Of a stretch of DNA of 64,000 nt, positions 14,847 to 24,332 are shown piece after piece (position 1 is the stretch's first letter; every line of letters starts with the position of its first letter). The stretch is from the NCBI GenBank assembly GCA_020073165.1, contig JAIQFP010000016.1, forward strand, positions 32,497 to 96,496, read 5' to 3'. The DNA is from Terriglobia bacterium. Its GTDB lineage: Bacteria; Acidobacteriota; Terriglobia; Terriglobales; Acidobacteriaceae. A program made the position numbers and the translations under genes. Below the pieces are notes generated by a model. It saw only the letters and a program-made list of their open reading frames with translations. It searched no databases and was not told the DNA's origin.

Positions 14847-17133
14847 GCACTGCCGATCGCAAGAACCCGAACACGGGCAGCAGCACTGCGCTCACCGCCA
14901 GTGCGCCCAGGCACGCACCCAGCAGATCCACAGCGTAGAGCGTTCCCAGACCTGCCGAAGCGGACTTTGACCCGGCAAAGAAAACTTCGCTGGCGAGAGG
15001 GAACTGATACCCGCCAAGTAGGCCGGACGCCAGCGCCAGCACCGGAAACAGAACCTGACTCACCAGAGTCAGGCCCATCGGGTTTCTGATACCTGAGAGA
15101 AGAACAAAGAGCACGTATAGCAGAATCGGAGAAAGGGCACCCACCATTTGCAGTCCTGCCAACGTCAACATCTTCCGATCGAACGCCGCCGGAAAACCAC
15201 TCGACTGCCGCAGACGCCACCAGCTCCCCAGAGCCATGCCCACCATGAAGAAGGCAATCACAATGGCCAGCTGATGGTAGACGTAGCCGTAGATGGCCTG
15301 AAAACCCAGCAGGAGCAGCACTTCGAGACCGATGAGAGTGAAGCCCGTGGCTGCCGTGCAAAAAGCGGCGCTGGCCCGGGGGCGTGCGGCTCGGCGCGGC
15401 AGCCAATGTATCCCGGCTCCAATGGCCAGCAAAAGCACTCCAAGCCAGGCCATCACGTAGCCGAAGTTCACCCGCGCGATGGACTCAAAGATCCGCCGAT
15501 AGCCCTGATTGAACTGCGTGCTCCATAGCGCAACGTCGAAATAATATGCGATGGGCGAGAAATCGCGGTTCACCGGTGTGTCGTTACGCGGCTCGATTTG
15601 CCGGCTGAGATCAAGCATGCGGTCCGGCATCATGCGGAATGGAATGTAGTACTCGCGCACATAGCGGGTTTCAATGTGCCGGGACCGAAGCCGGGAGATT
15701 AACTCCTGGGGATTCTCGGTCAGGCCCCCGGCTTGCTTGGCGGCGAAGAAGTGCACCGACTCGCCCGGAATGGTAGTGACTACGGGGAAGACTTCACGGA
15801 GTGTTCTATTGACGCAGCGCAGAAAGTCCCCCAGTTCAGGGCTGATGTACTCCTCCGCCGCTCGTAGTTGAAAAGAAAAGACGCCGCCAGAATTCAGCTT
15901 CTCTGCCGCCTCCCGAAAGAATTCGAGAGTGTAGAAACGGTTCAGCTGCGCAGTCTGCGGATCGGGCAGGTTGATGAGGATTACATCAAACGTGCGGTCG
16001 GTAGATTTCAGAAATAATCGTCCGTCAGCATTGTGGACATGCACACGCGGGTCGGCTCGCGCCGCGGCCCATTGCTGCGAAAAGTATTGCTCGGCCAGGT
16101 CGGGCACAGTGGGATCCAGTTCGACGTAGTCCACCCGCTTCAGGCTGGGGTGCTGCAAAGCCTGGAGAAGGCTTCCGCTCGCTCCTCCCCCAATCAGCAA
16201 CAGGCTCTTGGGCGAAGGATGCTGGAGCAGGGCGAAGTGCACGGCTTCTTCCGCGGCTGCCGGGTCGGGCGCGTTGAACATCAGCAAGCCGTTTTCGAAG
16301 AGGCTGCGGCTGCCGGGGGTTTCCACCACCGCCAGGTTCCCGTACACCGAGTTGCGGGCAGCAACCAGCCGAAAGCCCGGCCAGAGGCGGGCCAGCGATA
16401 TCGTTTCCAGCCGCCGCGCAACCGGCAAACCAACCAACACGAAAATACCCAGCAGAATTGCGACCAAGGCACGTCGTCGTGACACCGTTCGAATCGCAAG
16501 ACTGGCCGCAGCCATGAGGTTCAGAAAGCTCACCAGCAGCGCAACCTGCATGGACGTGAAATAACGGATAAGCACGAGGCTAGCCAGAATGCCGCCCAAC
16601 GCCGAGCCCGCCGCCTCCAGCAAATACACCGAACTTGTGGCCACGGGGCTGGAAGACTCCCCCTGCTGCGCGTAGAGCCGGCTACCGGCTGCGAAAAGAC
16701 AACCCGAGACCGCACAGAAGCAGCTCAAGGTGAGTAGGGAAGTGAGCAGCATCGGCACCGGCCCAAGGATTTCCCCAGGGATGGCGCGTAGCACGCCCCG
16801 GCTGGCACGCACCGCCATAACGGTCGTGGGAAAAATCAGGGCGAGGATTACTTGCAGGAAGGCCATCACCCTGGCAGGATCACGCGCTCGAACCGCCAGC
16901 TTGCCCAGGAAGTTGCTGCCGAGTGCTGTCCACAGCAGCCAACTGGCGAGCATCACCCCTAGCGAAATCTCGTTGCCATAGGAAACCACCATCAGTTCGC
17001 GCATGAGCACGATCTGCGCCACGATGGCGGTAAAGCCGATGAGTGCGAGAATAGCCCTGAAGGGAACTGGTGCCAGTCGAGGCATCGCCGGCGATGGATT
17101 GGGCGCACTCACGGCAGCACAATCAGATTTCAC
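14773..17133 (-). CDS. fused membrane transporter-like / spermidine-synthase-like protein
   Basis: 786 residues. About seven membrane spans in residues 20-235, then a soluble Rossmann domain of the spermidine synthase fold (LLLIGGGASGSLLQAL near 310, VDYVELDPTV near 336, a VHNADGRLFL segment near 365), then about seven further spans to the C-terminus. This is the membrane-fused SpeE-like architecture seen in many soil bacteria; the substrate is not established, and true spermidine synthesis is doubtful because the domain may act on another aminopropyl or methyl donor. It converges on the AmmeMemoRadiSam operon and overlaps its end. The folate ligase gene lies upstream on the same strand (25 bases), so both may share a transcript. 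Confidence 0.85.
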   Translation of the reverse strand: MKSDCAAVSAPNPSPAMPRLAPVPFRAILALIGFTAIVAQIVLMRELMVVSYGNEISLGVMLASWLLWTALGSNFLGKLAVRARDPARVMAFLQVILALIFPTTVMAVRASRGVLRAIPGEILGPVPMLLTSLLTLSCFCAVSGCLFAAGSRLYAQQGESSSPVATSSVYLLEAAGSALGGILASLVLIRYFTSMQVALLVSFLNLMAAASLAIRTVSRRRALVAILLGIFVLVGLPVARRLETISLARLWPGFRLVAARNSVYGNLAVVETPGSRSLFENGLLMFNAPDPAAAEEAVHFALLQHPSPKSLLLIGGGASGSLLQALQHPSLKRVDYVELDPTVPDLAEQYFSQQWAAARADPRVHVHNADGRLFLKSTDRTFDVILINLPDPQTAQLNRFYTLEFFREAAEKLNSGGVFSFQLRAAEEYISPELGDFLRCVNRTLREVFPVVTTIPGESVHFFAAKQAGGLTENPQELISRLRSRHIETRYVREYYIPFRMMPDRMLDLSRQIEPRNDTPVNRDFSPIAYYFDVALWSTQFNQGYRRIFESIARVNFGYVMAWLGVLLLAIGAGIHWLPRRAARPRASAAFCTAATGFTLIGLEVLLLLGFQAIYGYVYHQLAIVIAFFMVGMALGSWWRLRQSSGFPAAFDRKMLTLAGLQMVGALSPILLYVLFVLLSGIRNPMGLTLVSQVLFPVLALASGLLGGYQFPLASEVFFAGSKSASAGLGTLYAVDLLGACLGALAVSAVLLPVFGFLRSAVLIGAVNLAPGLLAWVAFEGAAPQE

Positions 17134-17158
17134 CTTCGACCGGCTCCGTGCTGGCCGG

Positions 17159-18781
17159 CTAGATCATCCCTTGAATGACTCCACCTTCATCCACGTCCAG
17201 CTTGAAGGCCTGAGGCGACTTGCCCAGACCTGGCATTAGCATCATTTCGCCCAGCACCGCAACCACGAACCCGGCCCCTGCTGACAGCGAAGCATCAGTC
17301 ACCGTCAGGGTCCAGCCGCGCGGCGCACCGAGTTTGTCCGGATCGTCCGTCAAAGACGCCTGCGTCTTGGCCATGCAAACAGGCAGATGGTCGTAACCGA
17401 GCTCGGTAAACTTATCCAGCTTCTTTTTGGCGGCCGATTCGAAGACCACATCTCCAGCACCGTAAATTTCTTTGGCGACGGTCTCGATCTTCCCCACGAG
17501 ACTCGCCTCAGGCTGATACAGAGGGCGCACCTTCCCAGGAGAGGCAGTACTGATGGCACCGATGACCTTCTCTGCCAGGTAAACCCCGCCAGCGCCGCCT
17601 TGCTCGTAAACGTCCGACACCGCACTCTCAACACCCAGGCTTCGGCAGAACGCCATGATCGAATCCAGTTGCGCCGAGGTGTCAGAAGGAAAGCGGTTGA
17701 TCGCCACCACAATCGACACGCCGAACTTGCGCAGGTTCTCGATGTGCTTGCCGAGATTGGCGAAGCCGGCGTCGAAAGATGTTTGTCCCGGGCCGTGCCG
17801 CAGCAGGGATCGGGTAGAGGCTATCAGTACCGCGACGGAAGGCTGGAGGCCCGCTGTCGGCATGACCAGATCGAAGTATTTCTCCGCCCCCAGGTCAGAA
17901 CCGAAACCGGTTTCGTTGACCACGTAATCGGCCAGATGCAGACCCATCTTTTGCGCCAGAATGCTGCTCGTACCGTGGGCGATATTGCCGAAAGGCCCGG
18001 CGTGCACAATCGCAGGCGTGTGCTCGGTAGTCTGCACCAGGTTCGGCATGAGAGCGTCATTCAGCAACACCATCATGGCTCCCGTCGCCTTCAGGTCCTC
18101 GGCGCGGACTGGTTTGCCGCTGAGATCGAATCCGACGACGATCTGGCTCAGCCGCTTCCGCAGATCCTGACGGCTGCTGGCGAGCGCGAGGATGGCCATG
18201 ATTTCCGAGGCCGCGGTAATCACAAAGCCGGTCTCACGCGCTGGGCCGTTGGTGCGCCCGCCCAGCCCACTGACAATGTTCCGCAGCGCGCGATCGTTCA
18301 TGTCCATGGTGCGCGGCCACATGATGTTGTTGACGTCAATCCGCAGACTGTTGCCGTGATGGATATGCGCATCCAGCATCGCCGCCAGCAAGTTGTGAGC
18401 TGATGTGACAGCATGGAAATCGCCGGTAAAGCGCAGGTTGATTCTCTCGTTGGGCAGGACCTTGGATTGGCCGCCCCCCGTGGCACCACCCTTCAATCCA
18501 AAGACCGGGCCGAGCGATGGCTCGCGCAGCGTAACGATAGCCTTCTTGCCAATCTTGGTGAGTGCTTGCGCCAGACCAATGGAAGTGACGGTCTTTCCCT
18601 CGCCACTGCTGGTTGAGGTCATGGCCGTGACCAGGATGAGCTTACCCTGGGTGGCAGGCCGCGGCTCGGACAGCAGTTCCAGCCGCAGCTTGGCCATGTG
18701 GGCGCCCAACGGCTCGAGATACTGCTCCCCAATGGCCAGCTTCTCAGCGATCTCCTGGATTGGCTTCAAGCGCGATGACAT
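17159..18781 (-). CDS. fhs: formate-tetrahydrofolate ligase
   Basis: 540 residues from ATG 18781 (MSSRLKPIQEIA); the extra 51 codons upstream look unlike the family and are excluded. It joins formate to tetrahydrofolate with ATP to give 10-formyl-THF. The ATP loop is SSGEGKTVTSIGL near residue 65, and the family segments REPSLGPVFGLKGGATGGG and INLRFTGDFHAV follow. Length and order are standard. It starts a minus-strand pair with the membrane SpeE-like gene and is divergent from the EF-P gene across 228 bases, where promoters for both should lie. Confidence 0.95.
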   Translation of the reverse strand: MSSRLKPIQEIAEKLAIGEQYLEPLGAHMAKLRLELLSEPRPATQGKLILVTAMTSTSSGEGKTVTSIGLAQALTKIGKKAIVTLREPSLGPVFGLKGGATGGGQSKVLPNERINLRFTGDFHAVTSAHNLLAAMLDAHIHHGNSLRIDVNNIMWPRTMDMNDRALRNIVSGLGGRTNGPARETGFVITAASEIMAILALASSRQDLRKRLSQIVVGFDLSGKPVRAEDLKATGAMMVLLNDALMPNLVQTTEHTPAIVHAGPFGNIAHGTSSILAQKMGLHLADYVVNETGFGSDLGAEKYFDLVMPTAGLQPSVAVLIASTRSLLRHGPGQTSFDAGFANLGKHIENLRKFGVSIVVAINRFPSDTSAQLDSIMAFCRSLGVESAVSDVYEQGGAGGVYLAEKVIGAISTASPGKVRPLYQPEASLVGKIETVAKEIYGAGDVVFESAAKKKLDKFTELGYDHLPVCMAKTQASLTDDPDKLGAPRGWTLTVTDASLSAGAGFVVAVLGEMMLMPGLGKSPQAFKLDVDEGGVIQGMI

Positions 18782-19009
18782 GTATTGGCTCCAGCGGCGG
18801 CGAGCACAGGCAGACGTCTCGCCGCTCGTTCTATTGCTAGCATTGAATGCTTGCCACAGCAGTGATTCCCATATCCTGGTGCTGTGATGGCTTAGATGCC
18901 GCGTTCTCCTTGTCGGTCGATCCGGTGACCCCAATCACTGCATAGCAGAAGGGCATAGGTTGAAAATAACGCTTGAGGATACCAGAACTCCGTCTGCGGG
19001 AAACTTGTC

Positions 19010-19591
19010 ATGGTCATGGCATCCGAATTGAAAACAGGCATGGTCATCCGCATCGAGGGACACATATACAAAGTCCTCGAGGTGGAATCCAAAGCAGGAG
19101 CAGCGAAATTATCCGGAGTGGTGAAGACCAAACTGAGCAACGTCAGGAGCGGCCGCCTGTGGGAGCCTCACTTCCGCCCGCAGGAACGGCTGGAAGACCT
19201 GCAACTCGAGCGGAAGACCATGGAGTTCTTGTTTGCCGAAGGGGACACCTGCACTTTCATGGATCCGGACAACTTCGAGCAACTTGAGGTTCCCCTGGCC
19301 ATCCTGGGGCCGGCGGGAAACTTCCTTCAACCCGGGATGCTGCTGCCGGTGGAGTTTTTCGAAAGCGAACCCATCAGCATTGTGTTTCCGGACATCGCCG
19401 AGGCCCGGGTGGCCGATACGGCGCCGCCGGTGCACGCGCAACAGGACAGCACCTGGAAGCAGGCGACCCTGGACAATGGTCTTCCGATTCACGTACCGCT
19501 GTTCATTGCTCCCGGCGAGGTCGTACGCGTCGAGGTGAAGACCGGACGCTATATAGAACGCGCACGGGTCGAACGCAAGCGCAGCGCGTGA
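19010..19591 (+). CDS. efp: translation elongation factor P-like protein
   Basis: 193 residues with the three beta-barrel domains of EF-P, the factor that rescues ribosomes stalled at polyproline. An ungapped alignment by eye puts Lys33 (in AAKLSG) at the site of the modified tip Lys of E. coli EF-P (PGKGQ), so the modifiable residue is kept but the flanking tip is different. The conserved TKLSN, FMDP and final VRVEVKTGRYIERARV segments are clear. Two starts (19010 and 19016) are possible; ribosome site is weak. It heads a cluster with archease and RtcB. It may be a second EF-P copy in the genome. Confidence 0.88.
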   Translation: MVMASELKTGMVIRIEGHIYKVLEVESKAGAAKLSGVVKTKLSNVRSGRLWEPHFRPQERLEDLQLERKTMEFLFAEGDTCTFMDPDNFEQLEVPLAILGPAGNFLQPGMLLPVEFFESEPISIVFPDIAEARVADTAPPVHAQQDSTWKQATLDNGLPIHVPLFIAPGEVVRVEVKTGRYIERARVERKRSA

Positions 19592-19620
19592 GTAGAGTGC
19601 GCATTTCCTCGGTCGACTTC

Positions 19621-20025
19621 ATGAGCAGCTTTGAAGAAATCGAACACACCGCCGACCGGGCCTTCCGCGTGCGCGGCCGCACCCTGGCGGAATTGCTGGA
19701 GAATGCCGCTCTGGCAATGAGCGCTGTGGACGGGCTGAAGCCGGGCGCGAAACCATCCATCACCCGCGAGGTAAAGGTGAACGGAGTTGATCGCGAAACG
19801 TTGCTGGTGAACTGGCTGAATGAGATCTTGTACATGGAGCAGACCCGTGGCGAAGTCTATGATCGCTTCCACATCCTGGAGGCCGACGATCATCACCTCC
19901 GCGCGCAGTTGCATGGTGGCAAGTCCAGCAGTACGGTTTCACAGATCAAGGCTGCCACGTTCCACAACTTGGAGGTAAAGCAGATTCCGGAAGGATTGGA
20001 AGCCACCGTCGTAGTGGATGTCTGA
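19621..20025 (+). CDS. archease
   Basis: 134 residues from ATG 19621 ([17 protein letters not shown]). A GTG at 19588 overlapping the EF-P stop would add 11 residues with no family likeness. Archease helps RtcB become guanylylated and turn over many times. The N-terminal [10 protein letters not shown] and the inner [10 protein letters not shown] and AATFHNLEV segments are typical. The gene overlaps the RtcB start by 8 bases, a tight coupling that supports the pairing. Confidence 0.9.
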   Translation: MSSFEEIEHTADRAFRVRGRTLAELLENAALAMSAVDGLKPGAKPSITREVKVNGVDRETLLVNWLNEILYMEQTRGEVYDRFHILEADDHHLRAQLHGGKSSSTVSQIKAATFHNLEVKQIPEGLEATVVVDV

Positions 20026-21502
20026 TCGCGCCGGCAGCAGGGTGAGAGTCATGGTCAGTGAGCACAATCTCGTGCGCGTCGCTGAGTATGTCTGGGAAAT
20101 CCCCGCGACATTTCGCGATGACATGCGCGTGCCGGCACGCCTGTACGCCGACGAAGACCTGCTGCGTGCGGCTCTCACCGATAACTCCGTCGTCCAACTG
20201 GTGAACACGGCCACCTTGCCGGGGGTGATCAAGCATGCCATCGCGATGCCCGACATTCACCAGGGTTACGGCTTTCCGATTGGCGGAGTCGTGGCTACAC
20301 GTTTGCCGCATGGCGTGATTTCCCCTGGCGGGGTGGGGTACGACATCAATTGTGGCGTGCGGCTGCTGGTATCGCTCGCGGCGGTTGAGGAGATCAAACC
20401 GTTTCTCGAGGAGATCGCTTCCGCCCTGTACGCAAACTGCCCGAGCGGCGTGGGCTCCCGAGGACCCTTGCGCCTTAGCAACTCCGAACTCGACGGGGTC
20501 TTGCACGAAGGTGCGCGCTGGATGCTGGGCAAGGGATACGCTCTCCGCGAGGACCTGGATCGCACCGAGGAGTTCGGGCGAATTCCCGGGGCAGATGCCG
20601 CCTATGTTTCCGCCCGCGCTCACGAACGAGGGCGCGATCAGCTTGGGACTCTAGGCGCGGGAAACCACTTTATCGAGGTGGACCGAATCGCCGAAGTGTA
20701 CGACGAGGCGATTGCCGCACGCCTGGGCATTTACGCGGGTAATGTCGCGGTGCAGATTCACTGCGGTTCACGCGGCCTTGGGCACCAGGTCTGCGAGGAC
20801 TACGTGAGCCGCTTCCAGAAGACCGTACGGGATTACGGGATCACCTTGCCGGATCGCGAACTGGTCTGCGCACCCTTCGATTCGAGCGAAGGGCAGGAGT
20901 ACTTCCACGCCATGGCGTGTGCCGCGAACTTCGCCTTTGCCAACCGGCAACTGCTGGCCTACCTGATCCGGCGCAGCTTCGAGCAAGTCCTGGCCGGCAG
21001 GGTGGGAGACTTCCACCTGCAACAGGTGTACGACATTGCGCACAACATGGCGAAGGTCGAGGAGCACAACATTGAGGGCCATCAGATACGGGTGTGCGTA
21101 CATCGCAAAGGCTCCACCAGGGCGTTCGGGCCGGGCTCCAGCGTGCTGCCGGATGACCTGCGCGACATCGGGCAACCGGTGCTCATACCGGGCTCGATGG
21201 GCACTGCCTCCTACGTTCTGGTTGGCACACCGGGAGCGATGGAAGAGACCTTTGGCTCGACCTGCCACGGAGCTGGTCGAGTAATGAGCCGGGCCAAGGC
21301 GAAGAAGTTAGTGCACGGAGCAGAATTACGCCAGCAGTTGAAGAGCCGAGGCATCCTGGTCTGCGCCGGATCCATGAGCGGACTGGCGGAAGAGGCCCCG
21401 GCAGCCTACAAGGACGTTTCGCAGGTAGTGGAAGTGGTGGACCGCGTGGGCATCGGCAAGAAGATCGCCAGGCTCGAGCCGATGGCCGTTATCAAGGGCT
21501 AG
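20018..21502 (+). CDS. rtcB: RNA-splicing ligase RtcB
   Basis: 494 residues as drawn; a second ATG at 20051 has the better site (GGGTGAGAG) and would give 483. RtcB joins 2',3'-cyclic phosphate or 3'-phosphate RNA ends to 5'-OH ends with GTP and Mn. The metal ligands are visible: Asp109 and Cys112 in GYDINCG, His in GAGNHFIEV, His in [11 protein letters not shown] and His in [10 protein letters not shown]. The guanylylated His lies in [10 protein letters not shown]. It sits directly behind archease, an arrangement that implies RNA repair or tRNA maintenance. No RtcA or RtcR gene is nearby. Confidence 0.95.
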   Translation: MSDRAGSRVRVMVSEHNLVRVAEYVWEIPATFRDDMRVPARLYADEDLLRAALTDNSVVQLVNTATLPGVIKHAIAMPDIHQGYGFPIGGVVATRLPHGVISPGGVGYDINCGVRLLVSLAAVEEIKPFLEEIASALYANCPSGVGSRGPLRLSNSELDGVLHEGARWMLGKGYALREDLDRTEEFGRIPGADAAYVSARAHERGRDQLGTLGAGNHFIEVDRIAEVYDEAIAARLGIYAGNVAVQIHCGSRGLGHQVCEDYVSRFQKTVRDYGITLPDRELVCAPFDSSEGQEYFHAMACAANFAFANRQLLAYLIRRSFEQVLAGRVGDFHLQQVYDIAHNMAKVEEHNIEGHQIRVCVHRKGSTRAFGPGSSVLPDDLRDIGQPVLIPGSMGTASYVLVGTPGAMEETFGSTCHGAGRVMSRAKAKKLVHGAELRQQLKSRGILVCAGSMSGLAEEAPAAYKDVSQVVEVVDRVGIGKKIARLEPMAVIKG

Positions 21503-21593
21503 GCTTCCCCCGAGCCTCAGCCTTGCCAACGCTGGAATGGCCCCGCGAGACTTTTGTCACAGTATCTTTTGCGGCAAGAGTTACACTTTCCCC

Positions 21594-22157
21594 ATGCCCG
21601 TTCAGATAGGCGCCAGCGTACGAGATTTCTCTGATCCTACCGGCCTGATGACCGATTGCCACCGCCGGGTTGAAATGTTCCTCGGGGCCCTTTCCAAAAT
21701 TGGTGGGCTGGACGACCGCCCGCTCACACCAAGTGAGCATACCGACCTGGACAAAGCGCTGCGATACTTCCGCGAAGCTGCACCCAAGCACACGGCTGAC
21801 GAAGAGGAGTCTCTGTTTCCCCGGCTGCGGCGTATTCCGGATACTGAGGTAAAGTCCGCCCTCGACGCCCTCGCTCGCCTGGAAGAAGACCACCGCTGGG
21901 CAGCCCCCTTGCATGCCCAAGTCGAGCAGATCGGGCAGCAATGGCTCGCTGGTGGGCGGTTAAGTGCCGAACAGAAAGACACGTTCCGCTCGGCAGTCGC
22001 TAAGCTCACCAGCATGTACCGCGCTCACATCGAAGTTGAGGAACGACTCGTGTTTCCCCTGGCCGCCCGTATTCTCTCCAAGAAGGAGAAGTCTGCGATG
22101 GCGAGAGAAATGACCGACCGCCGCTCTTTGGCTCCTCCCATTCCTGTGGTCCGATAG
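21594..22157 (+). CDS. hemerythrin HHE-domain protein
   Basis: 187 residues from ATG 21594; the extra frame to 21537 is not supported. The diiron-binding pattern is spread over four helices: DCHRRVEMFL, KHTADEEESLFP, EEDHRWAAPLH and YRAHIEVEERLVFPL. HHE proteins bind oxygen, NO or iron and often protect against oxidative or nitrosative stress. The C-terminal 20 residues are Pro-rich. It lies alone between RtcB and the OPT transporter gene. Confidence 0.88.
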   Translation: MPVQIGASVRDFSDPTGLMTDCHRRVEMFLGALSKIGGLDDRPLTPSEHTDLDKALRYFREAAPKHTADEEESLFPRLRRIPDTEVKSALDALARLEEDHRWAAPLHAQVEQIGQQWLAGGRLSAEQKDTFRSAVAKLTSMYRAHIEVEERLVFPLAARILSKKEKSAMAREMTDRRSLAPPIPVVR

Positions 22158-22334
22158 GCTGCTACTGCCCGATGTGACCTGCGTACTTGCTTCTCCTCGG
22201 TGTGCAGTGATGAACTCCGAAATGTCCGCACCGAGCCGGACAAACCCCGGAGATTCAGTGTAGATTACAGCGAGCGAAGAAACACGACGGGGAATTGCTG
22301 ACCTGGCTTCTGGCTGCAGGAGGAACATCTGCCG

Positions 22335-24332
22335 ATGACCGAAGTCGAAACCAAGTCCCTTCCGGAAAACGCCTACCAGCCGCTCAAACCGAACGAGTCT
22401 TACCCGCCACTCGTTCCTCCCGAAGCACATTTGCCAGAGCTCACGTCACGCTCGATTGGCTGGGGCATTCTGCTTTGCGTGATTTTCACTATCGCCTCGG
22501 CGTACTCGGGACTGAAAGTCGGGCAGGTGATGGAATCGGCCATCCCCATCTCAATCCTGGCCATCGGCCTGGCCCGCCTTTACCGCCGCCGGTCGAGCCT
22601 GCTGGAGAACGTAATCATCACCGGTATCGGCGGCGTTGCCGGCTCGGTGGTGGCGGGCGCCGTCTTCACCGTGCCCGCGCTCTACATCCTCAAACTCGAT
22701 CCACACCCGGTGCAAACCATCTTCATCTGCGTGGCCGGTGGATGCCTTGGGGTTCTTTTCCTGATTCCTTTGCGCCGCTACTTCGTGCGCGAGATGCACG
22801 GCCTGCTTCCGTATCCGGAGGCGACTGCAATCACCGAGGTGTTGGTGACTGGGGAAAAAGGGGGATCGCAAGCCAAGCTGCTGCTGCAGGCAACGGCCAT
22901 CGCCGGCGTGTACGACCTGTTCGTGACCACCTTTCAGGTGTGGAAGGAGTTTGTTGATTTTCAGTTCGTCCCCTTGATGCGCACTCTGTCCGATCGCGCC
23001 CGGATGGTGTTCAGCTTCGATGCCATCGGTTTTATCCTGGGCCTCGGCTACGTGATGGGCCTGCGCAGTTCCATGATTCTGTGTGCCGGCGGCGTGCTTT
23101 CCAATTTCGTGCTGGTGCCGCTGATCTGGTTCATCGGCAGTCACCTTGATAGCGCGGTCTACCCGGCAGCCATTCCGATTTCTAAGATGGCCGCGGTCCA
23201 GATCTACCGGAACTATGTGCGGTTCATTGGAGTAGGCGCCATAGCGACTGCGGGCATCTTCGGCATCATCAAATCGTTGAAGATTGTCGCCGGATCGTTC
23301 GGCATCGCACTGCGCGTATTCCGCAAGGGGGAGGCTGCGAGTCCGGAGCGGACCGACCGTGATATCCCGATGATTGCGATCTTTCTCGGAGTAGTGATCG
23401 GGGCGATTGGAGTGGCAGCGCTCCTCGGGCATCTGCCGGCTTCCTGGACGGTCGTTGCGGTCGGCCTGGTATTGACTCTGCTGTTCTCATTTTTCTTTAC
23501 CTCAGTGGCGGCGAACGCCATTGCCACCACCGCCCGCAACCCGGTTTCCGGCATGACCATGCTCACCATCATCATTTCTTCCGTGGTCTTGCTGCGCTTC
23601 GGAGTGTCAGGCACGACCGGCATGTTCTTCGTCATGGCGATTGCAGGAATGGTCTGCACGGCGCTTTCGGTGTCAGGACAAGCGATCACCGACCTCAAGA
23701 CCGGATATTGGCTGGGCTCCACACCGTCCGCACAAGAGAAAGTGAAATTCCTGGGAGTGATTGCTGCGGCCATCGCCGCGGGGCTCACCGTGGTCATGCT
23801 GGCGCGCACGTTCCAGTTTGGGGAGGCGCTACCCGGAGACTTGCGGCCGGTGCTGGCGTCACCGCAGGCTTCCATCATGAAGGCGCTGGTAGAAGGCTTC
23901 ATGAGCCATCAGCCGGTTGCGTATCTGCTGTTCGGGGCCGGGGCGATGGTTGCCCTCATCATGGAGATGCTGGGGCAGCCTTCGCTGATTTTCGCGCTGG
24001 GAATGTACCTGCCGCTCGAACTTAACACTCCGGCACTGGTCGGAGGCTTCCTGTCGCACTTCCTGAACAAACGTGCCGAACACACCGGCGGAGAGCACGG
24101 GCGTACCATTCGGGAACGCGGCGTGATCATCGCCTCCGGCCTCATGGCAGGCGGCGCCCTCGGCGGCGTACTTGGTGCTGCCATGCGGCTGATCCCTGGC
24201 TATCGGGAAGACCTGATCAAGACGCCTTTCTACTCGTATGATCCCGTTTCCCAGACGGTTTCCGCGCTGCTGTTTGTCGGTCTCTGCCTGTACGTGTGGT
24301 ACGGATCACTGAAGAAAGGAAGGGAACTCTGA
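22335..24332 (+). CDS. OPT family oligopeptide transporter
   Basis: 665 residues, about sixteen membrane spans. The PYPEATAITEVL segment (about residue 158), with the earlier SAYSGLKVGQ and later ATTARNPVSGMT, marks the bacterial OPT family, proton-coupled importers of peptides or metal-peptide chelates. AGGAGG lies shortly upstream. The last bases TGA overlap the next gene ATG, so the peptidase is probably translated from the same message. Confidence 0.92.
   Translation: MTEVETKSLPENAYQPLKPNESYPPLVPPEAHLPELTSRSIGWGILLCVIFTIASAYSGLKVGQVMESAIPISILAIGLARLYRRRSSLLENVIITGIGGVAGSVVAGAVFTVPALYILKLDPHPVQTIFICVAGGCLGVLFLIPLRRYFVREMHGLLPYPEATAITEVLVTGEKGGSQAKLLLQATAIAGVYDLFVTTFQVWKEFVDFQFVPLMRTLSDRARMVFSFDAIGFILGLGYVMGLRSSMILCAGGVLSNFVLVPLIWFIGSHLDSAVYPAAIPISKMAAVQIYRNYVRFIGVGAIATAGIFGIIKSLKIVAGSFGIALRVFRKGEAASPERTDRDIPMIAIFLGVVIGAIGVAALLGHLPASWTVVAVGLVLTLLFSFFFTSVAANAIATTARNPVSGMTMLTIIISSVVLLRFGVSGTTGMFFVMAIAGMVCTALSVSGQAITDLKTGYWLGSTPSAQEKVKFLGVIAAAIAAGLTVVMLARTFQFGEALPGDLRPVLASPQASIMKALVEGFMSHQPVAYLLFGAGAMVALIMEMLGQPSLIFALGMYLPLELNTPALVGGFLSHFLNKRAEHTGGEHGRTIRERGVIIASGLMAGGALGGVLGAAMRLIPGYREDLIKTPFYSYDPVSQTVSALLFVGLCLYVWYGSLKKGREL

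Noticed and set aside
17387..18403. 338-codon plus-strand frame over the folate ligase
   Set aside because: Antisense shadow of a well-supported gene; the translation is Arg/His/Gln-rich with no domain.
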